In this document: piece after piece, positions 17,322-28,024 of the stretch | How the letters are laid out: each line of letters begins with the position of its first letter | Numbering within the stretch: the stretch's first letter is position 1 | Source of the DNA: Planomicrobium stackebrandtii | Lineage (GTDB): Bacteria > Bacillota > Bacilli > Bacillales_A > Planococcaceae | DNA: 64,000 nucleotides | Assembly: GCF_030814955.1 (NCBI RefSeq) | Contig: NZ_JAUSWB010000007.1 | Coordinates: 230,659 to 294,658 of the forward strand | Direction: 5' to 3' | Position numbers and translations under genes: made by a program | Notes under the pieces: generated by a model | The model's database searches: none | Told to the model about the DNA's origin: nothing | Seen by the model: the letters and a program-made list of their open reading frames with translations, nothing else

Positions 17322-19744
17322 CACAAACCGAAAGATACCAGGATTTGCCGCTCGAAGAAGTGATCGGCGATCGGTTTGGCCGTTACAGCAAATACATTAT
17401 CCAAGACCGGGCGCTGCCGGATGCCCGCGACGGGTTAAAGCCTGTTCAGCGCAGGATTTTATATGCGATGTACCACGAAGGCAATACCAACGACAAAGCG
17501 TTCCGTAAATCTGCCAAAACTGTCGGTAATGTGATCGGTAACTATCATCCGCACGGTGATAGCTCGGTTTATGAAGCGATGGTTCGCTTGAGCCAGGATT
17601 GGAAAATTCGTCACATGCTCGTTGAAATGCACGGCAATAACGGTTCGATGGACGGCGATTCACCGGCTGCAATGCGTTATACCGAGGCCCGATTGTCTGC
17701 TATTTCTTCTGAACTGCTTCGTGACATCGACAAACGCACTGTGGATTTTATTCCAAACTTTGATGATTCCGACATGGAACCGACCGTTTTGCCGGCCCGT
17801 TTCCCAAACCTTTTGGTCAACGGATCGACTGGTATTTCTGCCGGTTATGCGACTGACATTCCTCCGCATGCACTTCATGAAGTGCTTGATGCAGTACTGA
17901 TGCGCATGGACAATCCACAGGCGACAGTTGCCGAGCTGATGACGGTCATAAAAGGGCCAGATTTCCCAACAGGCGGCATTATCCAGGGGATAGACGGCAT
18001 CCAGAAAGCTTACGAAACCGGCAAAGGCAAGATCATCGTCCGTTCAAAAGCCCAAGTGGAACCGCTAAAAGGCGGGAAAGAGCAAATCGTCATCACAGAA
18101 ATTCCTTTTGAGGTCAATAAAGCCAACATGATCAAGAAAATCGATGACCACCGCTTTGACCGCAAGCTTGAAGGCATCTCTGAAGTGCGGGATGAATCCG
18201 ATCGAAGCGGATTGCGCATCGTCATCGAACTGAAAAAAGACGTACAGGCTCTCGGCATTTTAAGCTATCTTTATAAAAACACCGATCTGCAAGTCAGCTA
18301 CAATTTCAATATGGTCGCTATTTACAAGCGCCGTCCAACGATGATGACGTTGCAAACGATGCTGGATGCTTATATCGAGCACCAAAAAGAAGTCATCACC
18401 AAGCGTTCGGAATTTGATCTTCAAAAAGCGAGCGACCGTATGCACATTGTGGAAGGTTTGATGAAAGCCCTGTCGATTCTGGACAAAGTGATCAAAACCA
18501 TCCGTTCTTCAAAAGACAAACGCGATGCGAAGAATAACCTGATTTCGTCTTTTGATTTTTCAGAAGCTCAGTCGGAAGCGATTGTGTCGCTGCAACTTTA
18601 CCGATTGACCAATACAGATATTACTGACTTGCAAAAAGAAGAAAGTGATTTGAAAAAACTGATCGCTGAACTGACGGGCATCCTGACCAGCCCGACCAAG
18701 TTGAAAAATGTCATCAAAAAAGAACTGGCCAGCATCCGCAAGCAGTTCGCGGAACCGCGCCGTTCGGTTATAGAAGACAAGATCGAAGAAATCACCATCA
18801 CACGCGAAATCATGATTCCGAGTGAAGAAGTCGTGGTGACGGTGACAAAAGAAGGCTATGTCAAGCGGACCAGTACACGTTCGCACGCTGCTTCAAACGG
18901 CAAGGACTTTGCGATGAAAGAATCGGATTACCTGTTGTTCGAAGGCAATTTGAACACGCAGCATACCATTCTGATTTTCACTACCGCCGGAAATTTCGTT
19001 TTCCAGCCGATTAACGAGCTGCCTGATATCAAATGGAAAGATCTTGGCCAGCATTTATCGAGCATCGTGCAATTGGATGCCAATGAATCTGTTCTTGCAG
19101 TCTTCCCGTTCGAAAGCTTTGATGCAGATGCCAGCATTCTGACCGTTTCGAAACTGGGCCAGGTTAAACGTTCGGCGTTAAAAGATTATCAGATTCAGCG
19201 CTATTCACGCGCCATTAAGACCATGAACCTGAAATCTGACGATGCAATGATCTATGCAGCATTGGTGACGAATGAAACCGAATTGTTCATTGGAACAAAA
19301 CAAGCCTACGGTGTCCGTTTTCCAATGGATGAAGTGCCGCTTACCGGTCTTCGCACTGGAGGCGTCAAAGGCGTTAACTTGAAAGACGGCGATGAGGCAG
19401 TTTCCGCTGTCATGATCCATCCGGAAATTAAACAGGAACTTGTCCTGATTACGCACCGCGGGGCAGCGAAAAAAATGAAACTCCAGGAATTTGAAAGCGG
19501 CAGCCGTGCCAAGCGCGGCGTGGTCATGCTCCGGGAGTTGAAATCGAATCCTCACCGCGTTGTTGCAGTGATTGGCGCAACCGGTAAAGAAGAAATTATT
19601 TTAGAAACCGACAAAGGGCTTCGCATGCCTTTGGTGGCCAATTCATTGAAAAATGTGGATCGTTATTCAAACGGTTCCTTCATTGCAGATGAAGCAACTG
19701 ACGGAAAAGTGACCGCAGCCTACCGGTTTGACAAAAAAGAATGA
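17318..19744 (+). CDS. parC: DNA topoisomerase IV subunit A
   Basis: This 808-residue subunit has the breakage-reunion domain with catalytic Tyr121 ([12 protein letters not shown]) and a C-terminal beta-pinwheel. The quinolone-determining region reads [14 protein letters not shown]; Ser82 and Glu86 correspond to the S. aureus GrlA Ser80/Glu84 positions and are the wild-type, drug-sensitive residues. Its start lies within the parE stop, so the subunits are translationally coupled. Confidence 0.96.
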   Translation: MTQTERYQDLPLEEVIGDRFGRYSKYIIQDRALPDARDGLKPVQRRILYAMYHEGNTNDKAFRKSAKTVGNVIGNYHPHGDSSVYEAMVRLSQDWKIRHMLVEMHGNNGSMDGDSPAAMRYTEARLSAISSELLRDIDKRTVDFIPNFDDSDMEPTVLPARFPNLLVNGSTGISAGYATDIPPHALHEVLDAVLMRMDNPQATVAELMTVIKGPDFPTGGIIQGIDGIQKAYETGKGKIIVRSKAQVEPLKGGKEQIVITEIPFEVNKANMIKKIDDHRFDRKLEGISEVRDESDRSGLRIVIELKKDVQALGILSYLYKNTDLQVSYNFNMVAIYKRRPTMMTLQTMLDAYIEHQKEVITKRSEFDLQKASDRMHIVEGLMKALSILDKVIKTIRSSKDKRDAKNNLISSFDFSEAQSEAIVSLQLYRLTNTDITDLQKEESDLKKLIAELTGILTSPTKLKNVIKKELASIRKQFAEPRRSVIEDKIEEITITREIMIPSEEVVVTVTKEGYVKRTSTRSHAASNGKDFAMKESDYLLFEGNLNTQHTILIFTTAGNFVFQPINELPDIKWKDLGQHLSSIVQLDANESVLAVFPFESFDADASILTVSKLGQVKRSALKDYQIQRYSRAIKTMNLKSDDAMIYAALVTNETELFIGTKQAYGVRFPMDEVPLTGLRTGGVKGVNLKDGDEAVSAVMIHPEIKQELVLITHRGAAKKMKLQEFESGSRAKRGVVMLRELKSNPHRVVAVIGATGKEEIILETDKGLRMPLVANSLKNVDRYSNGSFIADEATDGKVTAAYRFDKKE

Positions 19745-19750
19745 ATGCAT

Positions 19751-19790
19751 AAGACCCTAACTCTTATTCAAGAGTTAGGGTCTTATTTTT
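19751..19790 (+). terminator. Intrinsic terminator of parEC
   Basis: The perfect 15-base arms AAGACCCTAACTCTT and AAGAGTTAGGGTCTT enclose a 4-base loop and are followed by a T-rich tail. Confidence 0.93.
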
Positions 19791-19830
19791 GTTGAATCCA
19801 AAATATCACTTGTGAATAATTTCGTCTAAA

Positions 19831-19878
19831 TTTATTCATATGTATTATCAATAGTTCCGTTCATTGTTTATTCATATG
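19831..19878 (+). repeat. Two direct copies of TTTATTCATATG upstream of ilvA
   Basis: TTTATTCATATG occurs at 19831-19842 and 19867-19878, 36 bases apart start to start. The second copy is part of the palindrome ATTCATATGAAT (19870-19881). They fall in the 300-base gap between parC and ilvA, in which I see no gene and no T-box leader. A regulator binding site is possible. Confidence 0.35.
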
Positions 19879-20093
19879 AATGATTCATCCAGAATAACTT
19901 TTCCGGCTTTTAAAAAGCATTTATCTAAGATCAGTGTCTATACGGCCAAGTTGGCAGGCATGTCTTAGGCCATGGGGATTCTTAAAATCAAGTACGTCGA
20001 AAACTTTTCGTGGAGTTGTCGCAATTTTGTCGCCAATTCAGCGCGTTGATGTGTTAGAGTAGTGAGATAAATAAAAATAAGAGGGTGACATCT

Positions 20094-21383
20094 ATGGCTA
20101 AAACCAACATCACAGAGCTTGACAGGGAAGTAGCATTTTCAAAAGTATCGGTGGAAGAAATTATGGTTGCCAACCAGGCGCTCAAGGATGTCGTCATCAA
20201 GACGCCATTGCAAAAAAACGAGCTGCTGTCCGCACGATACGGCTGCAATGTTTACTTGAAGCGGGAAGATCAGCAGGTCGTCCGTTCTTTTAAATTGCGA
20301 GGCGCATATAATTTTGTCCGCAGCCTGAATGCTTCTGAACGCGCCAGAGGAGTTGTCTGCGCCAGTGCCGGCAACCACGCACAAGGCGTCGCCTACTCAT
20401 GCTTCGCCCTTGGCATTGAAGGGAAAATCTTTATGCCGCTTACAACGCCGCGCCAAAAAGTGTCGCAAGTCAAACGCTTTGGCGGAGACAAAGTGTCTGT
20501 GGTTTTGACAGGAGATACCTTTGACGACTCTTTCGCTTCGGCAATGGAATATTGCACGGCAGAAGAAAAAGTTTTTGTTCATCCGTTCAATGACAGCCGC
20601 ATCATAGCGGGGCAAGGAACGGTCGCAGTAGAGATTTTGAATGATATGCAAGAACCGGTCGATTTCCTATTTTGTGCAATTGGTGGAGGCGGATTGGCAT
20701 CAGGCGTCGGCTCTTACTTGAAAGGCATCAGCCCATCGACAAAACTGATCGGCGTCGAACCAGCTGGTGCTGCTGGCATGAAAACCTCACTCGCCAATGG
20801 CCAAGTGACGCGTCTCGATTCAATCGATACATTTGTTGACGGCGCTGCAGTCAAGCAAGTCGGGGACTTGTCGATGGCGATTTGTTCGGATGTATTGGAT
20901 GACATTGCACTGGTACCGGAAGGCAAGGTCTGTACAACAATCTTGCAGCTGTATAACGAAAATGCCATTGTCGCGGAACCGGCTGGCGCGTTGTCCGTCG
21001 CTGCACTAGATTTCTACAAGGATGATATCAAAGGCAAAAACGTGGTATGCATCATTAGCGGCGGCAACAACGACATCGAGCGGATGCAGGAAATCAAGGA
21101 AAAATCCCTGATCTACGAAGGGCTCAAGCATTATTTCATCGTTACGTTCCCACAGCGTGCAGGTGCACTCCGCAAATTTATGGAACAGGTACTGGGCGAA
21201 ACCGATGACATCACACATTTTGAATACACGAAACGGACAAACCGCGAAGAAGGACCGGTTCTGGTCGGCATTGAATTGAAATGCCGGGAAGACTATGAAC
21301 CGCTCGTCAAGCGCATGGCAGAAAACGGATTTCCATACAAAGACATCAACAACGATTCACTATTGTTTAATTTATTGATTTAA
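20094..21383 (+). CDS. ilvA: Threonine ammonia-lyase (biosynthetic)
   Basis: This 429-residue PLP enzyme turns threonine into 2-oxobutanoate, the first step to isoleucine. The PLP lysine is Lys67 (VRSFKLRGAYNF), the Ser/Gly-rich phosphate loop is CAIGGGGLASG, and residues from about 340 form one ACT-like regulatory domain (HYFIVTFPQRAGALRKFM), the usual site of isoleucine feedback. ATG 20094 follows GAGGGTGA. No other ilv or leu gene is in the window. Confidence 0.95.
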   Translation: MAKTNITELDREVAFSKVSVEEIMVANQALKDVVIKTPLQKNELLSARYGCNVYLKREDQQVVRSFKLRGAYNFVRSLNASERARGVVCASAGNHAQGVAYSCFALGIEGKIFMPLTTPRQKVSQVKRFGGDKVSVVLTGDTFDDSFASAMEYCTAEEKVFVHPFNDSRIIAGQGTVAVEILNDMQEPVDFLFCAIGGGGLASGVGSYLKGISPSTKLIGVEPAGAAGMKTSLANGQVTRLDSIDTFVDGAAVKQVGDLSMAICSDVLDDIALVPEGKVCTTILQLYNENAIVAEPAGALSVAALDFYKDDIKGKNVVCIISGGNNDIERMQEIKEKSLIYEGLKHYFIVTFPQRAGALRKFMEQVLGETDDITHFEYTKRTNREEGPVLVGIELKCREDYEPLVKRMAENGFPYKDINNDSLLFNLLI

Positions 21384-21422
21384 CAAATCTACAGGTTTGG
21401 CCAGTTTTGCCTGGCCGAGATA

Positions 21423-21470
21423 AAAAGGGCGTTCTTCGTGTGCTTCAGCACAACGGGGAACGCCCTTTTG
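21423..21470 (+). terminator. Intrinsic terminator of ilvA
   Basis: The arms AAAAGGGCGTTC and GAACGCCCTTTT form the outer stem with additional pairing inside the loop. Confidence 0.85.
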
Positions 21471-21553
21471 CATGACAGCCAACTGGGAATCATCATCTGT
21501 ACGGGCATATCTAATGGTATAGTGGAATCATCTAGAGGAACGAGGTGGAGCAA

Positions 21554-22117
21554 ATGGAAAAACGATGTTCATGGGCAGAAAGCAACTTGCTTATGCAAAA
21601 CTATCATGACGAGGAATGGTGCCGCCCCAGCTGGGATGATCGCTATATTTTTGAATTGCTGACGCTGGAAGGCGCACAGGCTGGGTTGTCGTGGAATATT
21701 GTACTATCCAAACGCGAAGCTTACTTGGAGGCTTTCAATCACTTTGATATCTTGCAATGCGCAGAACTGACAGATGAGGATTTGGCAGCGGTTAAAGAAA
21801 ATTACTCGGTCATCAAGCATGAGGTTAAAATTCAATCAGTCCGTACCAATGCTCAAGCTGTTCTGAATATTTTAAAAGAGTGGGACAGTTTTGCAGCGTT
21901 TCTATGGAGTTATACAGACGGCAAGCCGATCCTCAACAATTGGAAGACCGACGCAGAAATTCCGGCCCAGTCTTCGTTATCAGTCCAACTGAGCAAAGAT
22001 TTGAAAAAGCGTGGTTTTAAATTTGTGGGCCCTGTCACTACGTACTCGTTCATGCAGGCTATCGGGATGGTCAATGACCATATCGAAAGCTGTGCTTACC
22101 GAACGCCAAAAGATTGA
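21554..22117 (+). CDS. tag: DNA-3-methyladenine glycosylase I
   Basis: This 187-residue enzyme has the Tag pattern: early Cys (MEKRCSWAE) and His (NYHDEEW), with NDHIESCAYR near the C-terminus, together the four zinc ligands. The base-recognition motif LEGAQAGLSW is also present. It excises 3-methyladenine from alkylated DNA. ATG 21554 follows GAGGTGG. Confidence 0.93.
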   Translation: MEKRCSWAESNLLMQNYHDEEWCRPSWDDRYIFELLTLEGAQAGLSWNIVLSKREAYLEAFNHFDILQCAELTDEDLAAVKENYSVIKHEVKIQSVRTNAQAVLNILKEWDSFAAFLWSYTDGKPILNNWKTDAEIPAQSSLSVQLSKDLKKRGFKFVGPVTTYSFMQAIGMVNDHIESCAYRTPKD

Positions 22118-22140
22118 GGAATTCCAGTGCTCAAAAAATA

Positions 22141-22182
22141 AGAAACAGAGAAGCCCGTTTATTTCTTCTCTGTTCTTTTTTA
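22141..22182 (+). terminator. Intrinsic terminator of tag
   Basis: The arms AGAAACAGAGAAG and CTTCTCTGTTCTT pair with one mismatch and are followed by a T tract. Confidence 0.8.
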
Positions 22183-22278
22183 TTTTCACAAGGAATTTCC
22201 AGATAAATGCAGAATAAAGGTAAAGAAGGTGAGTAAGTTCAAAACAAGAAAATGACGCAAACAAAAAGGGGAATTGGA

Positions 22279-24084
22279 TTGGAACAGGCAGCTATGCAAA
22301 ACTGGAACTTGGATTCTTTATACGAGGGAAAAGGTCATTCAAGTAAGTTGATGGGTTTGTTCGAAGAGTTAACCGAGACGCTTGAAAAGTTGGAAAGCAA
22401 TCTTCAAGCTTATCAAGCGCGTGCTGAACTGCCGCTACTATTAGAAATCTTGCAGCAATTCCAATTTGCATTAAGCGGCTGGGAAGAAGTCGATGATTAT
22501 TCAATCTGCGTATACGCCGAGGATGTTGCGGATTCGGCAGGAGCTGCATTGATGGAAAAAAGTGCCGTCGTGAAAGTGAAGCTAACTTCTGCACAAAGTG
22601 AGCTGGATCGAATTCTTGGTGGAATCCCGCAGGAAGTTTGGAATAAATGGATTTGCAGTGAAGACGTGCGGCCCCTGTCTTTTTATTTGGAGGAACGAAG
22701 AGCAGCCAGCAAAAATCTTCTGCCGATTGAACTGGAAAAAATAATCAATGCCTTGTCTGTCAACGGAATTATGGCGTGGGAGCAGCAGCACGAGTTAATG
22801 CTGACTAAATTAAAAGTTTCTTTGGAAATCGATGGAGAGAGGAAGGAAGTGTCAATTGGGGAGGGTCTCCACAGAGCGGTTTACTCTGCTGCACAGAAAG
22901 ATCGCCAGGCGGCTGCGTCGGCTATTGAAAAGGTTTGTGCTGCAGAAGCTGATGCATTCGCAGCTATTTGGAACCGAATTGCAGGATTTCGGCTGGATGT
23001 TTACAAGCAGCGGGGATGGGACAATGACCTGAAAGAAACGCTGGATCACAACCGTATTCAGGAGGGTACCATTGAGTCGATGATGGCTTCCATTGATGCC
23101 AACAAGAGTCTGTACCAGGCTTATTTCCAACGAAAAATTAAAGTGGACCAGCATAAAAAAACCAGTTGGTTTGACGTAGAATCTCCAAGTTTTGCTGCAG
23201 CTGAGAAAATAGTTTATGCTGACGCTAAAAGTCTGATCTGCAGACAATTCCATCAGTTCAGTGAAAAGCTGGGGTGCTTTGCCGAAAAGGCATTTGAAGA
23301 AGGTTGGATTGAAACAGAAAACCGGCCAAATAAGGCGGAAGGCGGGTTTTGTGCATCGATGCCGCTTTCCAAGGAAAGCCGTATTTTCCTGACTTACCGT
23401 GAAACGTACCAGGACATTGTTACACTTGCCCATGAACTGGGCCATGCCTATCACAACTTCATCCTACATGAAGAGCCGGCCCTGGCTCAGCAAAAAGGTA
23501 CAAGCGTAGCGGAAACGGCTTCTACGTTCATGGAAAACCTCGTGCTGGATGCCGTCATCAGCCAAGCGGATAGCGATGAGGAAAAGTTAGCATTGCTTGA
23601 AATTAAAATCATCGAGGGCCTTAAATACCTTGTCACGGTGCCCAATATGTTCCGTTTTGAGCAGCGGTTTTACGAAAAGCGGAAGGAAGGATTGCTTTCC
23701 GCGGAAGAAATCTCCAGCCTGCTCATTGAGACTGAAAATGTGTTTTATGAAGATTCCATTGAGGAGCCGGCTGCTTATCAATGGATGTACATCAGCCATT
23801 TCTACGATGCGGAAAAATCCTTCTACAACATTCCGTACACTATAGGCTACTTGTTTAGCAACGGTGTTTACGCTCGTGCTCAAAGGGAAGAGGCTGACTT
23901 TTCCAAGCAGTATGATGAGCTCTTGCGCCATTCAGGTAAAATGACCATCGAACAACTGGCAGAATCCTTTTTAGGGGTTGATCTTACAAACCAGGAATTT
24001 TGGGATGCTGCCCAGCAATCGTTGAAAGAAGCGATAGAAATGTATCTGAAGCTGACCGATAAGTATGGCTTCAAATCCGAATAA
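22279..24084 (+). CDS. M3-family oligoendopeptidase (PepF-like)
   Basis: This protein of about 601 residues has the M3 zinc site HELGHAYH (His385, Glu386, His389) and a downstream Glu-containing SVAETASTFMENL. It cuts short peptides in the cytoplasm. The start is uncertain: TTG 22279 has AAAAGGGG upstream and gives MEQAAMQNWNLDSLYEG, the usual family opening. ATG 22252 has no clear ribosome binding site. Confidence 0.88.
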   Translation: MEQAAMQNWNLDSLYEGKGHSSKLMGLFEELTETLEKLESNLQAYQARAELPLLLEILQQFQFALSGWEEVDDYSICVYAEDVADSAGAALMEKSAVVKVKLTSAQSELDRILGGIPQEVWNKWICSEDVRPLSFYLEERRAASKNLLPIELEKIINALSVNGIMAWEQQHELMLTKLKVSLEIDGERKEVSIGEGLHRAVYSAAQKDRQAAASAIEKVCAAEADAFAAIWNRIAGFRLDVYKQRGWDNDLKETLDHNRIQEGTIESMMASIDANKSLYQAYFQRKIKVDQHKKTSWFDVESPSFAAAEKIVYADAKSLICRQFHQFSEKLGCFAEKAFEEGWIETENRPNKAEGGFCASMPLSKESRIFLTYRETYQDIVTLAHELGHAYHNFILHEEPALAQQKGTSVAETASTFMENLVLDAVISQADSDEEKLALLEIKIIEGLKYLVTVPNMFRFEQRFYEKRKEGLLSAEEISSLLIETENVFYEDSIEEPAAYQWMYISHFYDAEKSFYNIPYTIGYLFSNGVYARAQREEADFSKQYDELLRHSGKMTIEQLAESFLGVDLTNQEFWDAAQQSLKEAIEMYLKLTDKYGFKSE

Positions 24085-24111
24085 ACTTTGTTATAACATA
24101 TAGGTTCAATC

Positions 24112-24540
24112 CTAATCATCCCGCCAGTCTATCTGCAGTTTCTCAAGACTGTCGGTCAATTCGGTATCCAAATCCGTTAGACAAACAGTAAAATCTTGGA
24201 CATTCAGCAATTCAATTCCGTTTCGGTACAGGCTGTAATGCCACAGGTAGCTGAAGTCCTGGTCCGGATTTTGGCGGTTAAACTCCATCATCAACTTGCG
24301 TATGGAATCGTCAAGACTTCCAAAATAAATCGAGCTGTTCTCCATATCTGGCCAGCGCCCCACTTTTAAATCCGGCAAAGACTCAATTTCAGGTTTGCCG
24401 TTCATTAAAGGATTTTCTGGATCAGGATCTCCGTTTGGGAATACAACACTAAATTCATTAGCCAGGCCAAGTGCGACCGCCAAAATTTCTTCCCATCTGG
24501 GAAATGAATCAATACTTTGGATCACCGAAAATTTAATCAA
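24112..24540 (-). CDS. Hypothetical soluble protein (142 aa)
   Basis: The product is acidic and Trp-rich towards the ends (FSYLWHYSLYRNG, LQIDWRDD), has no membrane segment, and I do not recognise it. It is convergent with the peptidase gene, whose stop lies 27 bases away. The start is TTG 24540, five bases after GAGGTAG. Confidence 0.55.
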   Translation of the reverse strand: MIKFSVIQSIDSFPRWEEILAVALGLANEFSVVFPNGDPDPENPLMNGKPEIESLPDLKVGRWPDMENSSIYFGSLDDSIRKLMMEFNRQNPDQDFSYLWHYSLYRNGIELLNVQDFTVCLTDLDTELTDSLEKLQIDWRDD

Positions 24541-24853
24541 GGCAACTACCTCGTTTTCTCTAGATGGATGGAATGCTTTTTTTTTACCGTCCTGTTTTTT
24601 TGCACTAGAGCTTACCGCATTTCTGCTGTAAACTGAGTCATAAGAGATACTTCTTTTTCACGATTTGGTTAAGGCGACCTATGTAATTAATAATACGATT
24701 TTTTCTATCCAAATAAAACCATTTTATGAAATGTCTAAAGACATCTGTACAATGAGTTTAGCCAGCTGTTGATCCTTAATTAGAATTCTTAAACTATCCG
24801 TTTCTGTTGTTCCGATGGAAGAATGGGAGCGAGACACGAAGGGGGATTACGTG
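24541..24853. other. Intergenic gap before fbp
   Basis: I see no further gene, RNA gene or clear hairpin here. It holds the upstream regions of two divergent genes. The in-frame codons from 24815 precede the fbp start chosen here. Confidence 0.5.
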
Positions 24854-26806
24854 ATGTTGAACTTAAAATACTTGGATTTGTTAGCGCAAAAATACGACAG
24901 TGAAGAAAAAGTCGCAACTGAAATCATCAATCTTGAAGCCATCCTGGATCTGCCCAAAGGAACGGAACATTTTGTAAGCGATTTACACGGGGAGTTCCAG
25001 GCTTTTCAGCACGTTCTGCGAAACGGTTCCGGCAATGTGAAAGTGAAAATAAGAGACTTATTCAAGAATGAACTGAGCGAAAAAGAGCTTAATGAATTTG
25101 CGACACTGGTTTATTATCCGGAAGAAAAACTGCAACTGATCAAAAGCAATTACACCAGCAAAAAGGAATTGCAGGCATGGTACATAGAAGTGATTGAGCG
25201 GATGCTGAAGCTTATTTCCTATGCAGCTTCCAAATACACCCGCTCAAAACTGCGCAAAGCGCTGCCCAAGCAGTTTGTTTACATCATTGAAGAGCTGCTG
25301 TACAAGACTGATGAGTTTAAAAACAAAAAAGACTATTACGCCAAAATGGTTGAACAAATCATCGCTTTGGGCCAAGCTGATAAACTGATTGTTGGGCTTG
25401 CCTATACGACGCAGCGCTTAACGGTGGACCATTTGCATGTAGTTGGCGACATTTACGACCGGGGTCCGGATCCGCACAAGATTGTGGATACACTCATCGA
25501 TTACCACTCCGTGGACATTCAATGGGGAAATCATGACGTTCTGTGGATCGGTGCTTATGCCGGATCGAAAGTGTGCCTGGCGAACATTCTTCGTATCTGT
25601 GCACGCTACAATAATCTGGATATTATCGAAGATGTATATGGCATCAACTTGAGACCATTGCTGAATCTTGCGGAGAAGTATTACGACGACAATCCGGCAT
25701 TCCATCCAAAACGGATTTCAGATGAAAAACTGACCGAGCAGGAGCAGCTGCAGATCACCAAAATTCATCAGGCGATTTCCGTTATTCAGTTCAAGCTGGA
25801 AAGCCCGATCATTAAGAGGCGTCCGTGCTTTGCGATGGAAGACCGCTTGTTGTTGGAAAAAGTCGATTACGAGAAAAAGGAAGCGACGATCCACGGCAAA
25901 ACCTACCCGTTGGAAAATACGTGTTTTGCGACGATCAATCCCGAGCAGCCGGATGAATTATTGGATGAAGAAAAACTGGTGATGGATAAGCTACTGTTTT
26001 CTATGCAGCATTCAGAAAAAATGACGCGGCATATGAACTTCCTTATGAAAAAAGGCAGCCTTTATTTAAAATACAACGGCAATTTGCTTATTCATGGCTG
26101 TATTCCGCTTGATGAAGAAGGCAATATGGAGAAAATGGAGATCGAAGGAAAAAGCTATGCTGGCAGGGAACTGCTGGATCTTTTCGAACATTATTTGCGC
26201 TATTCCTTCGCCCATCCGGAAGAAACCGATGATTTCGCGACCGATATGGTGTGGTACTTGTGGACCGGAGAATATTCATCCCTTTTCGGGAAGCGGGAAA
26301 TGACGACTTTTGAGCGTTACTTTATCAAGGACAAAGAGACCCATAAGGAACGTAAAAACCCTTATTATTATTTGCGTGAAGACGAGGAAATGTGCCGCAA
26401 AATACTGGAGGAATTTGAATTGAATCCAGATTATGGCCGCATTATTAACGGCCATACGCCTGTCAAAGAGCGGGATGGGGAAAACCCGATCAAAGCGAAT
26501 GGCAAAATGCTGGTCATCGATGGCGGATTCTCAAAAGCTTATCAGTCTACTACAGGAATCGCCGGTTATACCTTGCTGTACAATTCATACGGCATGCAGC
26601 TGGTCGCCCATCAGCTGTTTAACTCAAAAGAAGAAGTGCTGCAAAATGGAACGGATGTATTGTCCATCAAGCGGCTTGTTGACGAAGAACTGGAACGCAA
26701 AAAAGTGCGGGAAACGAATATTGGTGAAGGGCTGTTGCAGGAAATTTTTAATTTGAACAGTTTAAGAGAATACCGATATATGCAGAGAACCTCATTTAAA
26801 GTGTAA
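24854..26806 (+). CDS. fbp: Class III fructose-1,6-bisphosphatase
   Basis: This 650-residue enzyme has the phosphoesterase metal motifs of the Firmicutes-specific class III FBPase: [22 protein letters not shown] and [11 protein letters not shown], plus the late [13 protein letters not shown]. It removes the 1-phosphate of fructose bisphosphate in gluconeogenesis. AAGGGGG precedes ATG 24854. It stands alone with its own terminator. Confidence 0.95.
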   Translation: MLNLKYLDLLAQKYDSEEKVATEIINLEAILDLPKGTEHFVSDLHGEFQAFQHVLRNGSGNVKVKIRDLFKNELSEKELNEFATLVYYPEEKLQLIKSNYTSKKELQAWYIEVIERMLKLISYAASKYTRSKLRKALPKQFVYIIEELLYKTDEFKNKKDYYAKMVEQIIALGQADKLIVGLAYTTQRLTVDHLHVVGDIYDRGPDPHKIVDTLIDYHSVDIQWGNHDVLWIGAYAGSKVCLANILRICARYNNLDIIEDVYGINLRPLLNLAEKYYDDNPAFHPKRISDEKLTEQEQLQITKIHQAISVIQFKLESPIIKRRPCFAMEDRLLLEKVDYEKKEATIHGKTYPLENTCFATINPEQPDELLDEEKLVMDKLLFSMQHSEKMTRHMNFLMKKGSLYLKYNGNLLIHGCIPLDEEGNMEKMEIEGKSYAGRELLDLFEHYLRYSFAHPEETDDFATDMVWYLWTGEYSSLFGKREMTTFERYFIKDKETHKERKNPYYYLREDEEMCRKILEEFELNPDYGRIINGHTPVKERDGENPIKANGKMLVIDGGFSKAYQSTTGIAGYTLLYNSYGMQLVAHQLFNSKEEVLQNGTDVLSIKRLVDEELERKKVRETNIGEGLLQEIFNLNSLREYRYMQRTSFKV

Positions 26807-26810
26807 CAGG

Positions 26811-26853
26811 AAAAGGAAGAGCTTCAGCGATTGGGCTGGCTCTTCCTTTTTTT
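26811..26853 (+). terminator. Intrinsic terminator of fbp
   Basis: The arms AAAGGAAGAGC and GCTCTTCCTTT are followed by T residues. Confidence 0.85.
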
Positions 26854-26913
26854 GTCGGGATAAAAGTGAATCTGAAAATATGCTTCGCGATTCATCTGTC
26901 GAACCTTTTGATG

Positions 26914-27447
26914 TCACTGTTTCAACTCGATATCTAAATATGTTGTGTAGTTTCCAAATTCGCTTTCTTCGTAAATTCTAATAAATGTTACTTCAAAAGA
27001 AGGATATGGACCCAGTTCTTTTTCAGCTTGGATTTTCATATCGATCAATTCTTTTTGGGATGTTCCGTAAACAGTTTTACCTAAAGTTATATGAGGGGTA
27101 AAATCTTCCGACTCAAAGTATTTTTTTATTGTTTCTTGGGTTGGAGAGATCTCTTGAACTATTTTGTTGTGAAGATTGAAAAGTTCAGGCGAGCGTGCGC
27201 TTAGATATAAAATATCGTCTCCAAAAATTTGTGGATCACTAATCCTCAATTTGAAAGAAGAAAAACTGGCACATATCATTTTGACCTGATCAATCCATGC
27301 CTTATCCTCGGCCAATCCACCTTGTGCTTTTAAAGTGAGATGCGGTTCGACTCTAGCCGTAAGTTTAGGTGAACTATATTTCTGTTGGAATTCTATGATT
27401 TTGTTTTTAAACTCTTCTGGCGGCACAATGCCAATGAAATACTGCAA
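26914..27447 (-). CDS. 2H phosphoesterase (LigT / YjcG-like)
   Basis: This 177-residue protein has the two HxT motifs of the 2H family, EPHLTLKAQ near residue 35 and TPHITLGKT near residue 120. Family members hydrolyse cyclic phosphodiesters in RNA or nucleotides, and the closest general type is B. subtilis YjcG; the substrate is unknown. Confidence 0.82.
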   Translation of the reverse strand: MQYFIGIVPPEEFKNKIIEFQQKYSSPKLTARVEPHLTLKAQGGLAEDKAWIDQVKMICASFSSFKLRISDPQIFGDDILYLSARSPELFNLHNKIVQEISPTQETIKKYFESEDFTPHITLGKTVYGTSQKELIDMKIQAEKELGPYPSFEVTFIRIYEESEFGNYTTYLDIELKQ

Positions 27448-27521
27448 ACAAATCCCCCTAATGAAACTAGTTTTACCAATCCATTTAAGTTGAACTTTAG
27501 AAGTATCATGTTCTACTTTAT

Positions 27522-28013
27522 TTACTCTTTTACAGATTCGCGAACTCTGACAGATTTTCGGCTCCGTTCAGGATGTTCCAGTTTCGGACCCAGTTGAAAC
27601 AGCAAAACGCCGCCGCTGATCAACAGCACGCCGAACATGGACTGCCAAGTAAAAGGCACTTTTTCCAAGCCGAACCAGCCGAGCGTGTCCCACATCAAGC
27701 CGAAGAAAATTTGCGATACCATGATGAGGGAAATGGCGCGGCTCGGACCAAGAATTTGGACGCCTTGGGTCACACAGGCGACGACGCCAACTCCGAGAAT
27801 GCCGCTGAACCAGAACCAGGGCTGTGCCTGGAATCTAAACAGGCCTGTCCCTTCAAAAGCCAGTCCTGCAGCAAGAGATGCCAAAAATCCGAGCAGCAAA
27901 ACAAGGGCCGTGGTAGACCAGACGCTGACCCGTTTTTTGACGTTGGCATTAAATGTGTTTTGCAGACAGACAAACGCGCCGCCGAGTAATGCCAGTAAGA
28001 TGCCGATTGCCAT
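27522..28013 (-). CDS. Half-size DMT transporter (DUF606/YdcZ type)
   Basis: This 163-residue protein has five predicted helices, starting AIGILLALLGGAFVCLQNTFNANVKKR, which is typical of DUF606. It ends in a charged tail. These half-size members are thought to work in pairs, and a second one (28702-29127) lies in the same operon on the other side of a Crp/Fnr regulator. The substrate is unknown. Confidence 0.8.
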   Translation of the reverse strand: MAIGILLALLGGAFVCLQNTFNANVKKRVSVWSTTALVLLLGFLASLAAGLAFEGTGLFRFQAQPWFWFSGILGVGVVACVTQGVQILGPSRAISLIMVSQIFFGLMWDTLGWFGLEKVPFTWQSMFGVLLISGGVLLFQLGPKLEHPERSRKSVRVRESVKE

Positions 28014-28024
28014 ATAGTGTGCTC

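Noticed and set aside
19791..20093. T-box riboswitch upstream of ilvA
   Set aside because: No T-box sequence, specifier hairpin or terminator/antiterminator pair could be found in the gap.
27573..27989. Plus-strand frame over the DMT transporter
   Set aside because: The minus strand encodes a recognisable membrane protein; the plus-strand product has no recognisable features.
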